Positions 51,340-60,417 of a stretch of DNA of 64,000 nucleotides are shown one piece after another. The first letter of the stretch is position 1, and every line of letters begins with the position of its first letter. The stretch is from NCBI RefSeq assembly GCF_008312895.1, contig NZ_VSSP01000015.1, positions 19,157-83,156 of the forward strand, given 5' to 3'. Below the pieces are notes generated by a model that worked only from the letters and a program-made list of their open reading frames with translations, was not told the DNA's origin and searched no databases. Origin of the DNA: Luteimonas suaedae (lineage in GTDB: Bacteria > Pseudomonadota > Gammaproteobacteria > Xanthomonadales > Xanthomonadaceae). The position numbers and the translations under genes are program-made.

Positions 51340-52416
51340 ATGTCCGCTGTCAGCCAAGCCGCCCCCGCGCTCCGCCACGACTGGAGCCGGCACGAGGTCG
51401 AGACTCTGTTCGACCTGCCGTTCCCTGAATTGCTGCACCGCGCCGCGACGGTGCACCGGCAGCATTTCGACCCGGCCGAAGTCCAGGTGAGCACGCTGCT
51501 CTCGGTCAAGACCGGCGGCTGCCCGGAGGACTGCGCCTACTGCCCGCAGGCGCAGCGCTACCACACCGGGGTCGAGGCGACCAAGCTGATGAGCACCGAG
51601 GCGGTGCTGGAGAAGGCGAAGCAGGCCCGCGCGGCGGGCGCCTCGCGCTTCTGCATGGGCGCGGCCTGGCGCTCGCCCAAGGATCGCGACATCCCCAAGG
51701 TGGCGGCGATGATCCGCGAGGTGAAGGCGCTCGGGCTGGAGACCTGCGCCACCCTGGGCATGCTCAGCGGCAGCCAGGCCGCGGCGCTGAAGGACGCCGG
51801 GCTCGACTACTACAACCACAACATCGACACCGACCCCGAGTACTACGGCGCGATCGTGCACACCCGCGAGATGCAGGACCGCCTGGACACGCTCGCGCAC
51901 GTGCGCGACGCTGGCATGAAGACCTGCTGCGGCGGCATCGTCGGCATGGGCGAGACGCGCCGGCAGCGCGCCGGGCTGCTGCAGACGCTGGCCACGCTGC
52001 CGGCGCATCCGGACTCGGTGCCGGTCAACCGCCTGGTGCAGGTGGCAGGCACGCCGCTGGCGGAGCGGAACACCGTCGCCGAGCTGGACCCGTTCGAGTT
52101 CGTGCGCACGATCGCGGTCGCGCGCATCCTGATGCCGAAGTCGATGGTGCGGCTGTCGGCCGGGCGCGAGGAGATGAGCGACGAACTGCAGGCGCTGTGC
52201 TTCCTCGCCGGCGCCAACTCGATCTTCTACGGCGAGAAGCTGCTGACCACCGGCAACCCGGATACCGAGCGCGACCTGGCGCTGTTCACGCGCCTGGGAC
52301 TGCGGCCGATGCCGGTGACGGTCGACGCCGACGGCCACGATCACGGCGGCACCGTGCACGCCGACATCGCGGACACCCCGGCGCAGGACCGCCCGGCACG
52401 GAGCCGCGCGGCATGA
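51340..52416 (+). CDS. bioB: Biotin synthase
   Basis: A 358-residue radical SAM enzyme that inserts sulfur into dethiobiotin. The SAM-cluster motif is CPEDCAYC (Cys61, 65, 68). The [2Fe-2S] ligands and downstream signatures are in [31 protein letters not shown] and [14 protein letters not shown]. The start at 51340 has CGGA eight bases upstream. Its stop overlaps the start of a small membrane-protein gene (ATGA), and bioF, an ACT-domain gene and bioH follow with overlaps, so this is the head of the biotin operon. Confidence 0.97.
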   Translation: MSAVSQAAPALRHDWSRHEVETLFDLPFPELLHRAATVHRQHFDPAEVQVSTLLSVKTGGCPEDCAYCPQAQRYHTGVEATKLMSTEAVLEKAKQARAAGASRFCMGAAWRSPKDRDIPKVAAMIREVKALGLETCATLGMLSGSQAAALKDAGLDYYNHNIDTDPEYYGAIVHTREMQDRLDTLAHVRDAGMKTCCGGIVGMGETRRQRAGLLQTLATLPAHPDSVPVNRLVQVAGTPLAERNTVAELDPFEFVRTIAVARILMPKSMVRLSAGREEMSDELQALCFLAGANSIFYGEKLLTTGNPDTERDLALFTRLGLRPMPVTVDADGHDHGGTVHADIADTPAQDRPARSRAA

Positions 52417-52775
52417 TGCCCTGGTACGCCTGGGCGTACCTCGCGCTGCTGGCACTGATCGGGGTCAGCAACTTCCTGGCCGGGCTGCGCGGCGGCCAGC
52501 GCATGGGCCTGCTTTTGCTGCGCCTGGCCGCGGTGGCGGTGCTGGCGCTCGGCGTGGTGCTGTTCTATCGCGGCAGCGGCGCCGGGCTGGCGTTCATGGC
52601 GGCGCTGTTCGTGGCCGCGCTGCTGCAGGCACAGAAGTCGGTGGCCGATGCGCAGCAGATGCGTGAACAGCGGCTGCCGGCCGCCGCCCGGATCGGGGTC
52701 GCGCTCGGCGGGCTGGCGCTGTTGCCGGCGATCGCGCTGGGGGCGCTCGCGGTCTGGATCCAGCAGGGTGGTTGA
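52413..52775 (+). CDS. Small membrane protein in the biotin operon
   Basis: A 120-residue hydrophobic protein with four predicted membrane segments (starting [19 protein letters not shown], then [35 protein letters not shown], and the C-terminal [22 protein letters not shown]). A short charged loop ([16 protein letters not shown]) separates segments three and four. The family is unknown to me. It overlaps bioB by four bases and bioF by eight, so it is translated as part of the operon, although no role in biotin synthesis is known. Confidence 0.8.
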   Translation: MMPWYAWAYLALLALIGVSNFLAGLRGGQRMGLLLLRLAAVAVLALGVVLFYRGSGAGLAFMAALFVAALLQAQKSVADAQQMREQRLPAAARIGVALGGLALLPAIALGALAVWIQQGG

Positions 52776-53985
52776 GCGCGACGACCCGCGCCAACGCATC
52801 GCCGCGCAGCGCGCGCAGCGCGTCGCGCAGGCGCGTGTGCGCGTGCGCCGCACGGTGACCCGGCGCGACGGCGCGCGTTGCGAGGTCGACGGCCGCTGGC
52901 TGCTGAATTTCTGCGGCAACGACTACCTCGGCCTGTCGCAGCAGTTCCAGGTGGTCAATGCGCTGATGGATACGGCCGCGCGCGACGGCGCCGGCGGCAT
53001 CGCCTCGCACCTGGTCTGCGGCCACCATGCCGCGCACGACGCGCTCGAGCGCGAGCTGGCCGACTGGCTGCAGGCGCCGCGCGCGCTGCTGTTCGGCAGC
53101 GGATTCCTCGCCAACCTGGCGGTGATGCAGGCGCTGCTGGGGGAAGGCGACGCGTGCGTGCAGGACCGGCTCAACCACGCCAGCCTGATCGACGCCGCGC
53201 GCCTGGCCGGCTGCCGCCTGCGGCGCTACCCGCATGCTGACGCCGAGGGCGCGCTGCGGCAGCTGCGCAGTGTGCCCGGCGGCGCCGCGATGCTGGCGAC
53301 CGACGGCGTCTTCAGCATGGACGGCGATGTCGCGCCGCTGCGCGAGCTGGCGCTGGTGGCGCGCGCGCAGCGGGCATTGTTGTACGTCGATGACGCCCAC
53401 GGCATCGGTGTATGCGGCGCGGACGGGCGCGGCAGCGTCGCCGAGGCGCGCCTGGACGGCGACGCCGTCCCCCTGCAGCTGGTCACGCTCGGCAAGGCGC
53501 TGGGCGGTTACGGCGCCGCCGTGGTCGGTGCCGCCGACCTGGTCGAACACCTGGCGGAAACCGCGCGGCCCTATCTCTACACCACGGCGTTGCCGCCCTC
53601 GCTGGCCGCCGCTTCGCTGGCCGCGGTGCAGTTGGCGCGGCGCGAGCACTGGCGCCGCGAGAAGCTGGCGGCGCTGGTGCAGCGCTTCCGCGGCGGCGCC
53701 CGCCGCCACGGGCTCGAGCTGCTGCCGTCCGACACCGCGATCCAGCCGCTGCCCTGCGGCGACGACGCGCGGGCGCTGGCGATGTCGCGGCAACTCGAGG
53801 CCGAAGGCTTCTGGGTCGCCGCGATCCGGCCACCGACGGTGCCCGACGGCCGTGCGCGCCTGCGCGTCACCCTGTCGGCCGTGCACGAGGAGGCGCAGGT
53901 GGACGCGCTGGTCGAGGCACTGGCGCGGGCCCGCGATCGCGCGCCGGCGCCGGCCGACGCGCCATTCGTCGCACGCGGCGCATGA
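52768..53985 (+). CDS. bioF: 8-amino-7-oxononanoate synthase
   Basis: A 405-residue PLP enzyme that condenses pimeloyl-ACP with alanine. Family signatures: [63 protein letters not shown] and the Schiff-base Lys in [13 protein letters not shown]. It would work with the BioH/BioC pathway for the pimeloyl chain. GTG at 52768 is the only start near the family N-terminus; the Shine-Dalgarno-like CAGCAGG abuts it, so initiation probably relies on coupling with the preceding gene, which it overlaps by 8 bases. Confidence 0.95.
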   Translation: MVERDDPRQRIAAQRAQRVAQARVRVRRTVTRRDGARCEVDGRWLLNFCGNDYLGLSQQFQVVNALMDTAARDGAGGIASHLVCGHHAAHDALERELADWLQAPRALLFGSGFLANLAVMQALLGEGDACVQDRLNHASLIDAARLAGCRLRRYPHADAEGALRQLRSVPGGAAMLATDGVFSMDGDVAPLRELALVARAQRALLYVDDAHGIGVCGADGRGSVAEARLDGDAVPLQLVTLGKALGGYGAAVVGAADLVEHLAETARPYLYTTALPPSLAAASLAAVQLARREHWRREKLAALVQRFRGGARRHGLELLPSDTAIQPLPCGDDARALAMSRQLEAEGFWVAAIRPPTVPDGRARLRVTLSAVHEEAQVDALVEALARARDRAPAPADAPFVARGA

Positions 53986-54437
53986 GCGGGAGAACCGACC
54001 TGGCGGCGATGCTCGCCGGCCTGCGCGTGCACGCGCGGCCGGGCGAATACGTGTTCATCAGCGCCGCCGATGCGGATCCCGGCCTGGTCGCCGTGGCCGA
54101 GGCCTGCGTGCGCGAGGACGAGGGCCTGACCTGCGTGCTGTCGCGCGCCGAGGCCGACGCCCGTGGGCTGCGCTACGGTTTCGTCGCCGCCTGGCTGACG
54201 CTGGACGTGCATTCGGCGCTGCATGCGGTCGGGTTGACCGCGGCGGTCGCCGACGCGTTGGCCGGGGACGGCATCGCCTGCAACGTGCTGGCCGGCTTCC
54301 ATCATGACCACCTGCTGGTGCCCGCCGACCGGCGCGACGATGCGCTGGCGACGCTGGCCCGGTTGTCGCGCCGGTTTGCAGAACCGGACGACGCGGCGTC
54401 GGTGGACGCGCCACCGCAGCAGGGCCCGTCGCGGTGA
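53982..54437 (+). CDS. ACT-domain protein
   Basis: A 151-residue protein with an ACT-like small-molecule-binding fold of the COG3602 type: [47 protein letters not shown] and the C-terminal [18 protein letters not shown]. Such proteins have no established function. It overlaps bioF by four bases (ATGA) and bioH by four (GTGA), so it is inside the biotin operon. A regulatory role by amino-acid binding is only a guess. Confidence 0.85.
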   Translation: MSGRTDLAAMLAGLRVHARPGEYVFISAADADPGLVAVAEACVREDEGLTCVLSRAEADARGLRYGFVAAWLTLDVHSALHAVGLTAAVADALAGDGIACNVLAGFHHDHLLVPADRRDDALATLARLSRRFAEPDDAASVDAPPQQGPSR

Positions 54438-55225
54438 GCGCGTTGCACATCGACACGCAGGGCAGCGGCCCGCCGCTGCTGCTGCTGCACGGCTGGGCCA
54501 TGCACGGGGGCGTGTTCGCACCGCTGGTCGAGCGCCTGGCGAACGAGTTCACCCTGCACGTGGTCGACCTGCCCGGGCACGGCCACAGCGCCGCGACGGC
54601 GACGCCGTTGGCGCTGGAGGCAGTGGTGTCGGAGCTGGCCGCGCGGGTGCCGCGCGCGCTCTGGCTGGGCTGGTCGCTCGGCGGCCTGTTCGCGCTGCAT
54701 GCGGCGGCGACCCGGCCGCGCGCGGTCCGCGGGCTGGCGCTGCTGTGCGCGAGCCCGCGCTTCGTGCGCGGCGACGACTGGAAGTACGGCATGTCGCCGG
54801 AGCTGTTCGCCGATTTCGCCGATGGCCTACGCCGCGACTGGCGCGGCACGCTGGAGCGCTTCATCGCGCTGGAGGCGTTCGGTTCCGATCACGCCAAGGA
54901 CGAACTGCGCGCGCTGCGCGACGGTCTGTTCGCGCGTGGCGAGCCGGCCATGCAGGTACTGGCCGACGGGCTCGCAATGCTGCAGACGACCGACCTGCGC
55001 GCCGCGCTGCCGCGGCTGTCGCCGCCGAGCCTGTGGCTGGCCGGGCGCCGCGACCGCGTGGTCGACCCGCGCGCCATGCGCGTCGCCGCCGAACGCACGC
55101 CGCAGGCGCGCTTCGAGCAGATCGAGCATGCCGGCCATGCGCCGTTTCTCACCCATGCCGACGGGGTGGCCGATGCGCTGCGCCGGTTCGCGGCCGGGCT
55201 GGAAGAGCGAGAAATGAGTGAATAG
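54434..55225 (+). CDS. bioH: Pimeloyl-ACP methyl ester carboxylesterase
   Basis: A 263-residue alpha/beta hydrolase that removes the methyl group from pimeloyl-ACP methyl ester, the gatekeeper step before BioF. The oxyanion region is LLLHGWAMHGG, the nucleophile Ser81 in GWSLGG, the acid Asp in GRRDRVVD and the base His in EHAGHAPFL. GTG start at 54434 overlaps the ACT gene. The last residues (EREMSE) and the TAG stop are read from the left arm of an AGTGAGAAA inverted repeat, so insertion probably replaced the original end. Confidence 0.94.
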   Translation: MSALHIDTQGSGPPLLLLHGWAMHGGVFAPLVERLANEFTLHVVDLPGHGHSAATATPLALEAVVSELAARVPRALWLGWSLGGLFALHAAATRPRAVRGLALLCASPRFVRGDDWKYGMSPELFADFADGLRRDWRGTLERFIALEAFGSDHAKDELRALRDGLFARGEPAMQVLADGLAMLQTTDLRAALPRLSPPSLWLAGRRDRVVDPRAMRVAAERTPQARFEQIEHAGHAPFLTHADGVADALRRFAAGLEEREMSE

Positions 55226-55457
55226 AAGTGAGAAAACGAGTAAAGGCAGTGAAGTTCGTGGTCGCCTTTTCTTCGCGCGCTTCCGTCGTGCAATGGGCTC
55301 AGCCGGGCTCGATTAATACGCCTCGATTGCCGCGCCGGCGCCCGGCGAGGACGTGCCCAATGAGATTAGGATCGGCACGGCCATCGTAAAAGCAAGCAGA
55401 CAAGAAAGAGTCGGACTCCACGCTTTTACTCGTTTCTCACTTCTATTCACTCGTTCC
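55206..55457. repeat. Gene-less inverted-repeat element between bioH and bioC
   Basis: Left arm 55206-55247 (GAGTGAATAGAAGTGAG, then AAAACGAGTAAAGGC) and right arm 55421-55457 (GCTTTTACTCGTTTCTCAC, then TTCTATTCACTCG) are inverted copies with one-base differences. The interior of about 170 bp has no ORF of note. Arms match those at 16166-16651 and 19358-19454. The element separates bioH from bioC, which otherwise would be close. Confidence 0.85.
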
Positions 55458-55470
55458 TAAGTAGATCCGC

Positions 55471-56361
55471 ATGTTCGACTCCCGCCACATCCGCCGCGCC
55501 TTCTCCCGCGCGGCGCCCAGCTACGACCAGGCCGCCGACCTGCAGCGCGAGGTCGAGGGTTGGCTGCTGGAATCGCTGATGTATCTCGACGACACGGTGC
55601 CGGCGACGGTGGTCGACCTCGGCAGCGGCCCCGGGCACGCCGCCGCGGCGATGCGTGAGCGCTGGCCGAAGGCGCGGGTGCTGGCGCTCGACATCGCCCT
55701 GCCGATGCTGCGGCAGGCGCGCCCACGCGGCTGGCGCCTGCGCGACGGGCTGTCGCCGCCGCGATCGCTCGACCGCATCTGCGCCGATGCCGCCGCGCTG
55801 CCGCTGGCCGACAACAGCGTCGACGTGCTGTTCTCGAACCTGTGCCTGCAGTGGGTCGAGGACCTGCCGGCGGCGCTGGCGGGATTCCGCCGCGTGCTGC
55901 GGCCCGGCGGCCTGCTGCTGTGCTCGACCTTCGGCCACGACACCCTGTTCGAACTGCGCGAGGCCTTCGCGCAGGCGGACGACGTCGCGCACGTCAGTCC
56001 GTTCGCCACCATTGCGCAATTCGGCGATGCGCTGGTGCAGTCGGGATTTCGCGACCCGGTGCTCGATCGCGACCTGCTGCGGCGCGGCTACGACGACCTG
56101 CCGGCGCTGATGCACGAGCTGCGCGCGATCGGCGCCACCAACGCGCTGGCCACGCGCCGGCGCACGCTGACCGGACGCGCGCGCTTCGCCCGCGCCGCCG
56201 CCGCCTACGAGCCGTTGCGCGACGCCGCCGGCCGCCTTCCGGCCAGCTGGGAGGTGGTCACGGCCATGGCCTGGGCGCCGGAGCCCGGCGCCCCGATCCG
56301 TGAACGTGGCGCCGAGATCGCGAGCTTTCCCGCCGACCGGATCCCGCTGCGCCGGCGCTGA
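55471..56361 (+). CDS. bioC: Malonyl-ACP O-methyltransferase
   Basis: A 296-residue SAM-dependent methyltransferase that disguises malonyl-ACP for fatty acid synthesis at the start of biotin synthesis. The N-terminus FDSRHIRRAFSRAAPSYDQAADLQREV is the BioC signature. SAM motif I is VVDLGSGPGHAAAAM (about residues 48-62), followed by ALDIA, NLCLQWVEDLPAAL and LLLCSTFGHDTL. The element at 55206-55457 separates it from bioH, so it may need its own promoter, possibly within that element. A GTAGGAGC repeat follows the gene. Confidence 0.95.
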   Translation: MFDSRHIRRAFSRAAPSYDQAADLQREVEGWLLESLMYLDDTVPATVVDLGSGPGHAAAAMRERWPKARVLALDIALPMLRQARPRGWRLRDGLSPPRSLDRICADAAALPLADNSVDVLFSNLCLQWVEDLPAALAGFRRVLRPGGLLLCSTFGHDTLFELREAFAQADDVAHVSPFATIAQFGDALVQSGFRDPVLDRDLLRRGYDDLPALMHELRAIGATNALATRRRTLTGRARFARAAAAYEPLRDAAGRLPASWEVVTAMAWAPEPGAPIRERGAEIASFPADRIPLRRR

Positions 56362-56383
56362 GCGTCGCCTGCGGCGATGCCTC

Positions 56384-56525
56384 GTAGGAGCGCGCCATGC
56401 GCGCGATGCCGCGGGCGCTTCGCCACCCGCGGATTCCGGTGGCCGGCGCGCCTGCCGGTCCAAGATCGCGGCACCCCTCGGATCCTGCCGGCACCCGCGG
56501 CATCGCGCGCATGGCGCGCTCCTAC
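56384..56525. repeat. GTAGGAGC inverted-repeat element E (142 bp)
   Basis: The left end is GTAGGAGCGCGCCATGCG, the right end GGCGCGCTCCTAC. The interior shares GGATTCCGGTGGCC and GGCGCGCCTGCCGG with element A, so it is a shortened version of that composite. It begins 22 bases after the bioC stop. Confidence 0.85.
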
Positions 56526-56617
56526 GCAGAGCCGGTGACTGGCATGGCCTCCTCATGCGCATGATCGATTCAGTCGTGCCCACCTAGACTCGCCATGGAT
56601 CTCCGACGAGTCTCGCC

Positions 56618-57223
56618 ATGCGCCTCCGCTTCTCGATTCTTCTCTTCCTCGCAGTGGGCGCGCCTGCCGCCGGCGCGCATGCGCAACATCAATACGAGAT
56701 CGACCTGTCCGCCATCGATCCGTCGCTGGTGCTGGCCAACGCCGAGGACGTGATGATGCGCGCGCCGAATCGCGACATCGATCGCCTGTACCAGGCGGTG
56801 CACGCGGCCTCGCAGTCGGACAGCGAGGCGCAGACGCTGTGCACGCTGTTCGATCCCGATGCCGACCGCAGCCTGTTCGGCCTGCAACAGGCGGCCAACG
56901 CGCTGGGCACGGCCAGTCGCGAACGCTTCGTCGAGGCGGTGGCGGCGATCGCGGTCAACGGCGCCCAGAGCGAGCGCCAGCCCTACGATCCCGCCGCGGC
57001 GGCGCACGTGCTCAAGCAGGCGGGCGTCAGTGCCATGTTGCTGTACGACGGCTTCATGGTCGGCATGACGGCCACCGGCAACGACCCTGGCAGCCGCACC
57101 GCACGCTGTCGTTCGTTCCGGCAGATCGTCGAGGTGCTGCAGGACTTCAGCCTGGCCGACCGTGCCGCGGCCACGCGCTATCTGCTGGTGGAAGGACTGA
57201 CCCGTTACGGCAGCGAACTATAG
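56618..57223 (+). CDS. Exported protein of unknown function
   Basis: A 201-residue protein with a signal peptide (MRLRFSILLFLAVGAPA, cleavage near AHAQ) and a mature part that is mostly helical with acidic character (IDPSLVLANAEDVMMRAPNRDI; LFGLQQAANALGT; ERFVEAVAAIAVNGAQ). Two Cys residues (LCTLF and ARCRSF) might form a disulfide. I do not recognise a family. The TAG stop codon lies within the start of a GTAGGAGC repeat (CTATAGGAGCGCG), so the C-terminal end borders repeat DNA. No operon partner is seen. Confidence 0.8.
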   Translation: MRLRFSILLFLAVGAPAAGAHAQHQYEIDLSAIDPSLVLANAEDVMMRAPNRDIDRLYQAVHAASQSDSEAQTLCTLFDPDADRSLFGLQQAANALGTASRERFVEAVAAIAVNGAQSERQPYDPAAAAHVLKQAGVSAMLLYDGFMVGMTATGNDPGSRTARCRSFRQIVEVLQDFSLADRAAATRYLLVEGLTRYGSEL

Positions 57224-57315
57224 GAGCGCGCCAATGCGCGCTGGTGTGCTCCGGGTGCCGAATGTCCGCCGGGGTTCACGGGTCACGCGGTATCGCGCCC
57301 ATGGGGCGCTCCTAC
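57220..57315. repeat. GTAGGAGC inverted-repeat element F (96 bp)
   Basis: A diverged copy: ATAGGAGCGCGCC at the left, GGGGCGCTCCTAC at the right. It provides the stop codon of the preceding gene. Confidence 0.75.
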
Positions 57316-57405
57316 CAGCGGCGAATGACCGCCGGCGCCGCCTATCGGGGCCGCCAACGCGACGCGGACGACTACCGGTGCCGCAACCACCATTGCCGCG
57401 GCTTT

Positions 57406-57540
57406 CATAGAAGCGCGCCATGCGCGCGATGCCGACATCGTCGGCCCGGACCGCACGGTTTCGGCAACCGCGACATGGCCGAAGCCTCTGCCAGGTCATC
57501 ATTCGGCGCCGGCCTAGCGCGCATGGCGCGCGCGTTGCGG
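57406..57540. repeat. Degenerate GTAGGAGC element G (about 135 bp)
   Basis: Left end ATAGAAGCGCGCCATGCG; right end CGCGCATGGCGCGC without the CTCCTAC tail. It fills the space up to the ydcF-like stop at 57548. Confidence 0.6.
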
Positions 57541-57547
57541 CGGGCAC

Positions 57548-58171
57548 TCAACCTTGGGCGGGCGCGCCGGTCAGCGTGGCCCAGCGGTCGCGATGGAAGA
57601 AGTACACCTCGCGCAGCAGGAACTGCCAGCGCGCCTCGAGACTGCGGAAGCGACTGGTGGGCGTGGCCGAGCCGAGCGCCTGGATGCCTTGGCCGCGCGC
57701 CAGCCGCAGCGCGCGTGCCATGTGCAGCGGATCGCTGACCAGGATCGCGCGCGTGAGCTCGCGCTCGCGCATCAGCGCCGCCGCTTCGGCCAGGTTCTGC
57801 TGGGTGGTGCGCGAGACGGTCTCGATCAGGATCGCGTCTTCCGGCACGCCCTGCCGCAGCGCATAGCGCCGCGCCACCTGCGATTCGGCGAAGCGCGCGC
57901 CGCTGCCGCCGTAGCCGCCGGTGAAGATCAGGGTGCCGGCCAGCCCGCGCTGGTACAGGTGCACGCCATGCAGGATGCGCTGCTCGAATACCGGCGAGGG
58001 ACGGGCGTCGTAGGCGGCGGCGCCGAGCACGATGATGGCGTCGGCCGGCGCGGCCTGGTCGCGCTCGCCGGCCCAAATGATGTAGGTCGCCACGCCGGCG
58101 AACCACAAGGCCAGCAGCACCACCAGGCGCAACGACCAGCGCAGTGGGCCCGCGCGTCGGCGCCGGCTCAT
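57548..58171 (-). CDS. YdcF/SanA-type DUF218 membrane protein
   Basis: A 207-residue protein with one N-terminal membrane segment (about residues 12-32) and a DUF218 domain: ADAIIVLGAAAYDARPSPVFEQRILHGVHLY, LIFTGGYGGSGARFAESQVA, ETVSRTTQQNLAEAAALM and AILVSDPLHMARALRLA. Relatives (YdcF, SanA, ElyC) act at the cell envelope; YdcF binds SAM in vitro and SanA affects envelope permeability. Its start overlaps the PLP-dehydratase stop by four bases, so they are co-translated. Confidence 0.9.
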   Translation of the reverse strand: MSRRRRAGPLRWSLRLVVLLALWFAGVATYIIWAGERDQAAPADAIIVLGAAAYDARPSPVFEQRILHGVHLYQRGLAGTLIFTGGYGGSGARFAESQVARRYALRQGVPEDAILIETVSRTTQQNLAEAAALMRERELTRAILVSDPLHMARALRLARGQGIQALGSATPTSRFRSLEARWQFLLREVYFFHRDRWATLTGAPAQG

Positions 58172-59154
58172 GCGCCGGTCCCCAGCAGGGCGCTGGCTTC
58201 ATACAGGGCGTGCGGATCGACGTTGCCGCCGCTGATCACGATGCCCACGCGCAGCCCAGCGAAGCGCTCGCGCTGCTGCAACACCGCCGCCAGCGCGGTT
58301 GCGGACGAGGGTTCGATCAGCTGCTTGCCGCGCTGCCACAGCAGGCGCATCGCCGCCAGCGTCTCGGCGTCGTCCACGGTGATCGCCTCGGCGCCGGCCG
58401 CGCGCAGGATGTCGAAGTTCGGGGCGCCCAGGGTGGCGCGCAGGCCGTCGCAGACGGTCTCGGGCACGATGTCGGTGACGCGCGCGCCGCGCGCCAGGGA
58501 CGCCGCCGTGTCGGCGGCGCCCGCCGGCTCGGCCAGGAACAGGCGCGTCGACGGCGAGACGCCGGCGATCGCGATTGCGGTGCCGGCGCCGAGGCCGCCG
58601 CCGCCCACCGGCACCACCAGCGCATCCAGCCCGATGCCGGCGTTGAGCAGCTCCAGTGCCGCGGTGCCCTGGCCGGCGATCACGCGCGCATCGGCATAGG
58701 GATGCACCAGTGTCGCGCCGGTGCGTTGCTGCACGGCGGCGCAAGCGGCCTCGCGCGCCGCCAGGGTCGCTTCGCAGCGGTGCAATGTGGCGCCGGAGGC
58801 GGTGATCGCCGCCAGCTTGGTGGCGACGGCATTTTCCGGCACCACCACATGGCAGGCGATGCCGCGGGTGCCCGCGGCCAACGCGAGGGCGGCGCCGTGA
58901 TTGCCGGACGAATGAGTGACCACGCCGGGCGTCGCCTGCGCCGGATCCAGCGACCACACCGCGTTGCAGGCGCCGCGGAACTTGAACGCGCCGCCGCGCT
59001 GCAGGTGTTCGGCCTTGAAGTGCAGCGCACAGCCGGCCAGCGCATCGAGCGAGCGCATGCGCAGCACCGGGGTGGCGTGCGCATGGGGCGCGATGCGCGC
59101 GGCGGCAGCCAGCACGTCGGCGAAGGCGGGCGGTGCGAAGGCGGAGGAAGGCAT
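58168..59154 (-). CDS. PLP-dependent threonine/serine dehydratase or racemase-like enzyme
   Basis: A 328-residue fold-type II PLP enzyme. The Schiff-base Lys is in GGAFKFRGACNAV (about residue 58), the substrate loop is SSGNHGAALA (about 82-91) and the phosphate-binding loop is VPVGGGGLGAG (about 182). The cofactor N1 contact is likely in the late ISGGNVD. It lacks the C-terminal regulatory ACT domain of biosynthetic IlvA, so it belongs to the catabolic threonine dehydratase/serine racemase group. The exact reaction cannot be fixed from sequence. It is co-translated with the downstream DUF218 gene, with no clear functional link. Confidence 0.9.
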   Translation of the reverse strand: MPSSAFAPPAFADVLAAAARIAPHAHATPVLRMRSLDALAGCALHFKAEHLQRGGAFKFRGACNAVWSLDPAQATPGVVTHSSGNHGAALALAAGTRGIACHVVVPENAVATKLAAITASGATLHRCEATLAAREAACAAVQQRTGATLVHPYADARVIAGQGTAALELLNAGIGLDALVVPVGGGGLGAGTAIAIAGVSPSTRLFLAEPAGAADTAASLARGARVTDIVPETVCDGLRATLGAPNFDILRAAGAEAITVDDAETLAAMRLLWQRGKQLIEPSSATALAAVLQQRERFAGLRVGIVISGGNVDPHALYEASALLGTGA

Positions 59155-59274
59155 CGAAGCAAGCGTAGCCGAGGGCGCGGCATTCAGCTATCACAACGGT
59201 TACCTTAGGGGTTAAGCACGGATTCAATGCCCGGAGCCGATGCTGCGGGGACACACAGGACAGGGGCGGCCATC

Positions 59275-59934
59275 ATGAGGACCCGCAATCTCGCCATCGC
59301 CTTATTCGCCGTTGCTCTGCTCGGCGGCTGCGCGAGCTATGGCTATCGCGGCGGCAGCGGCGACTACTACTACGGTCGCTCGTCGGACGCCTATTATGGC
59401 GCGCCCTACGGCAGCGTCGGCTACGGCTATCCGGGCGGGCTGCGCGGCAGCGCCGGCTACCGCTACGGCTCTCCCTACGGCTACTCGCGTTATCCGGGTT
59501 ACGGGTACTCCCGCTATCCGGGTTACGGCTACGGCTACTACCCGCCGTACTACCAGCGTCCGATCGTGGTGCGTCCGCGGCCGGACCGCCCCGGGCGTCC
59601 CGACCATGACGGCGGTTCCAACCGTCCGCCGTGGCGCGACCTGGAGAACATCCGCCGCGTTGAGCATCGCGAGCGGCCGGAGCGGATCAGCGAGCCGCGG
59701 CCATCCGGCGTGCGCCGGCCCGAAGCACAGGAGCGTTCGCGGCCGGCGGGCGTGCCCTGGCGTGGGAATGCCGGGCGCCAGATCGAGCAGCGTCAGCAGG
59801 TCCGGCCGTCGCCGCCTGCCGCTCAGCGTCAGGTACCGCAACGCGTCGAGCGCCCGGTGGACCGCGCTCCACGCGTGGAGCGCGTGCAATCGCGATCGCG
59901 GGATAGCGACCGACGTCGCATTCAGGAGCCCTAA
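59275..59934 (+). CDS. Tyr/Gly-rich lipoprotein with Arg/Pro-rich tail
   Basis: A 219-residue protein with a lipobox (LLGGC, Cys19), a strongly Tyr/Gly-rich middle (about residues 22-92) that includes a tandem YSRYPGYG pair, and a C-terminal half rich in Arg, Pro and Glu (RPDRPGRPDHDG; ERVQSRSRDSDRRR) expected to be disordered. The composition is unusual for a globular protein and suggests an outer-membrane or surface-attached sticky protein. No family is recognised. GGGG ten bases before the ATG at 59275 may be the ribosome site. Confidence 0.8.
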   Translation: MRTRNLAIALFAVALLGGCASYGYRGGSGDYYYGRSSDAYYGAPYGSVGYGYPGGLRGSAGYRYGSPYGYSRYPGYGYSRYPGYGYGYYPPYYQRPIVVRPRPDRPGRPDHDGGSNRPPWRDLENIRRVEHRERPERISEPRPSGVRRPEAQERSRPAGVPWRGNAGRQIEQRQQVRPSPPAAQRQVPQRVERPVDRAPRVERVQSRSRDSDRRRIQEP

Positions 59935-60417
59935 AACACTTGCGCTGGCGAGCGAGTCGACGCAAGCTACGGCCAGGTGACCGCCAGCGTCGGATTCCGA
60001 CACGAAACGGCTCACGTCCATGCCGACTCCCGGCGGGGGACTTCCGGATCCCCCCTGTTCCGCTCCCGCCGGGCGTCGGCGCCCAAATCCCCCGGGCCGG
60101 CGCGCCGCCATGGCGCCGCCAGGCCAAAAAAACGGGGCCGGATGTCCCCCGACATCCGGCCCCTTTGCTTCCCCAGGTCGCGCTCGGCCAGCCCTGTTCC
60201 AATCTCCGGCCGCGCCCCCCTTGGCGCTTGCCTCCCCGGGTGCGGGGAAATACGTTCGCAGAAAGCGTGCCAATCTTGTGCCGCATGCGCTGAATACGGC
60301 CACGCACGAGCGATAATGTTCGCCGCGCCGCCATACGCCTGACCGGCTGCCATCGATCTCGTGGTGGTGCCGTCCGGCGATCACGCCGCCCGTGTCTTTT
60401 TCGATGAATCGCCCGCC
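59935..60417. other. Intergenic region before mnmG, 483 bp
   Basis: Contains a strong bidirectional hairpin at 60125-60168 and, before it, a GC-rich stretch (GGCGGGGGACTTCC, CCGCCGGGCGTCGG). Frames here are open only because of base composition. No further gene is seen; it should include the mnmG promoter. Confidence 0.5.
60125..60168. terminator. Strong hairpin, bidirectional terminator candidate
   Basis: GGGGCCGGATGT and ACATCCGGCCCC form a perfect 12-bp stem with a 6-base loop. Seven A residues precede it, so it ends with a T run on the minus strand; TTT follows on the plus strand. On the plus strand it lies 200 bases after the lipoprotein gene. Confidence 0.7.
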
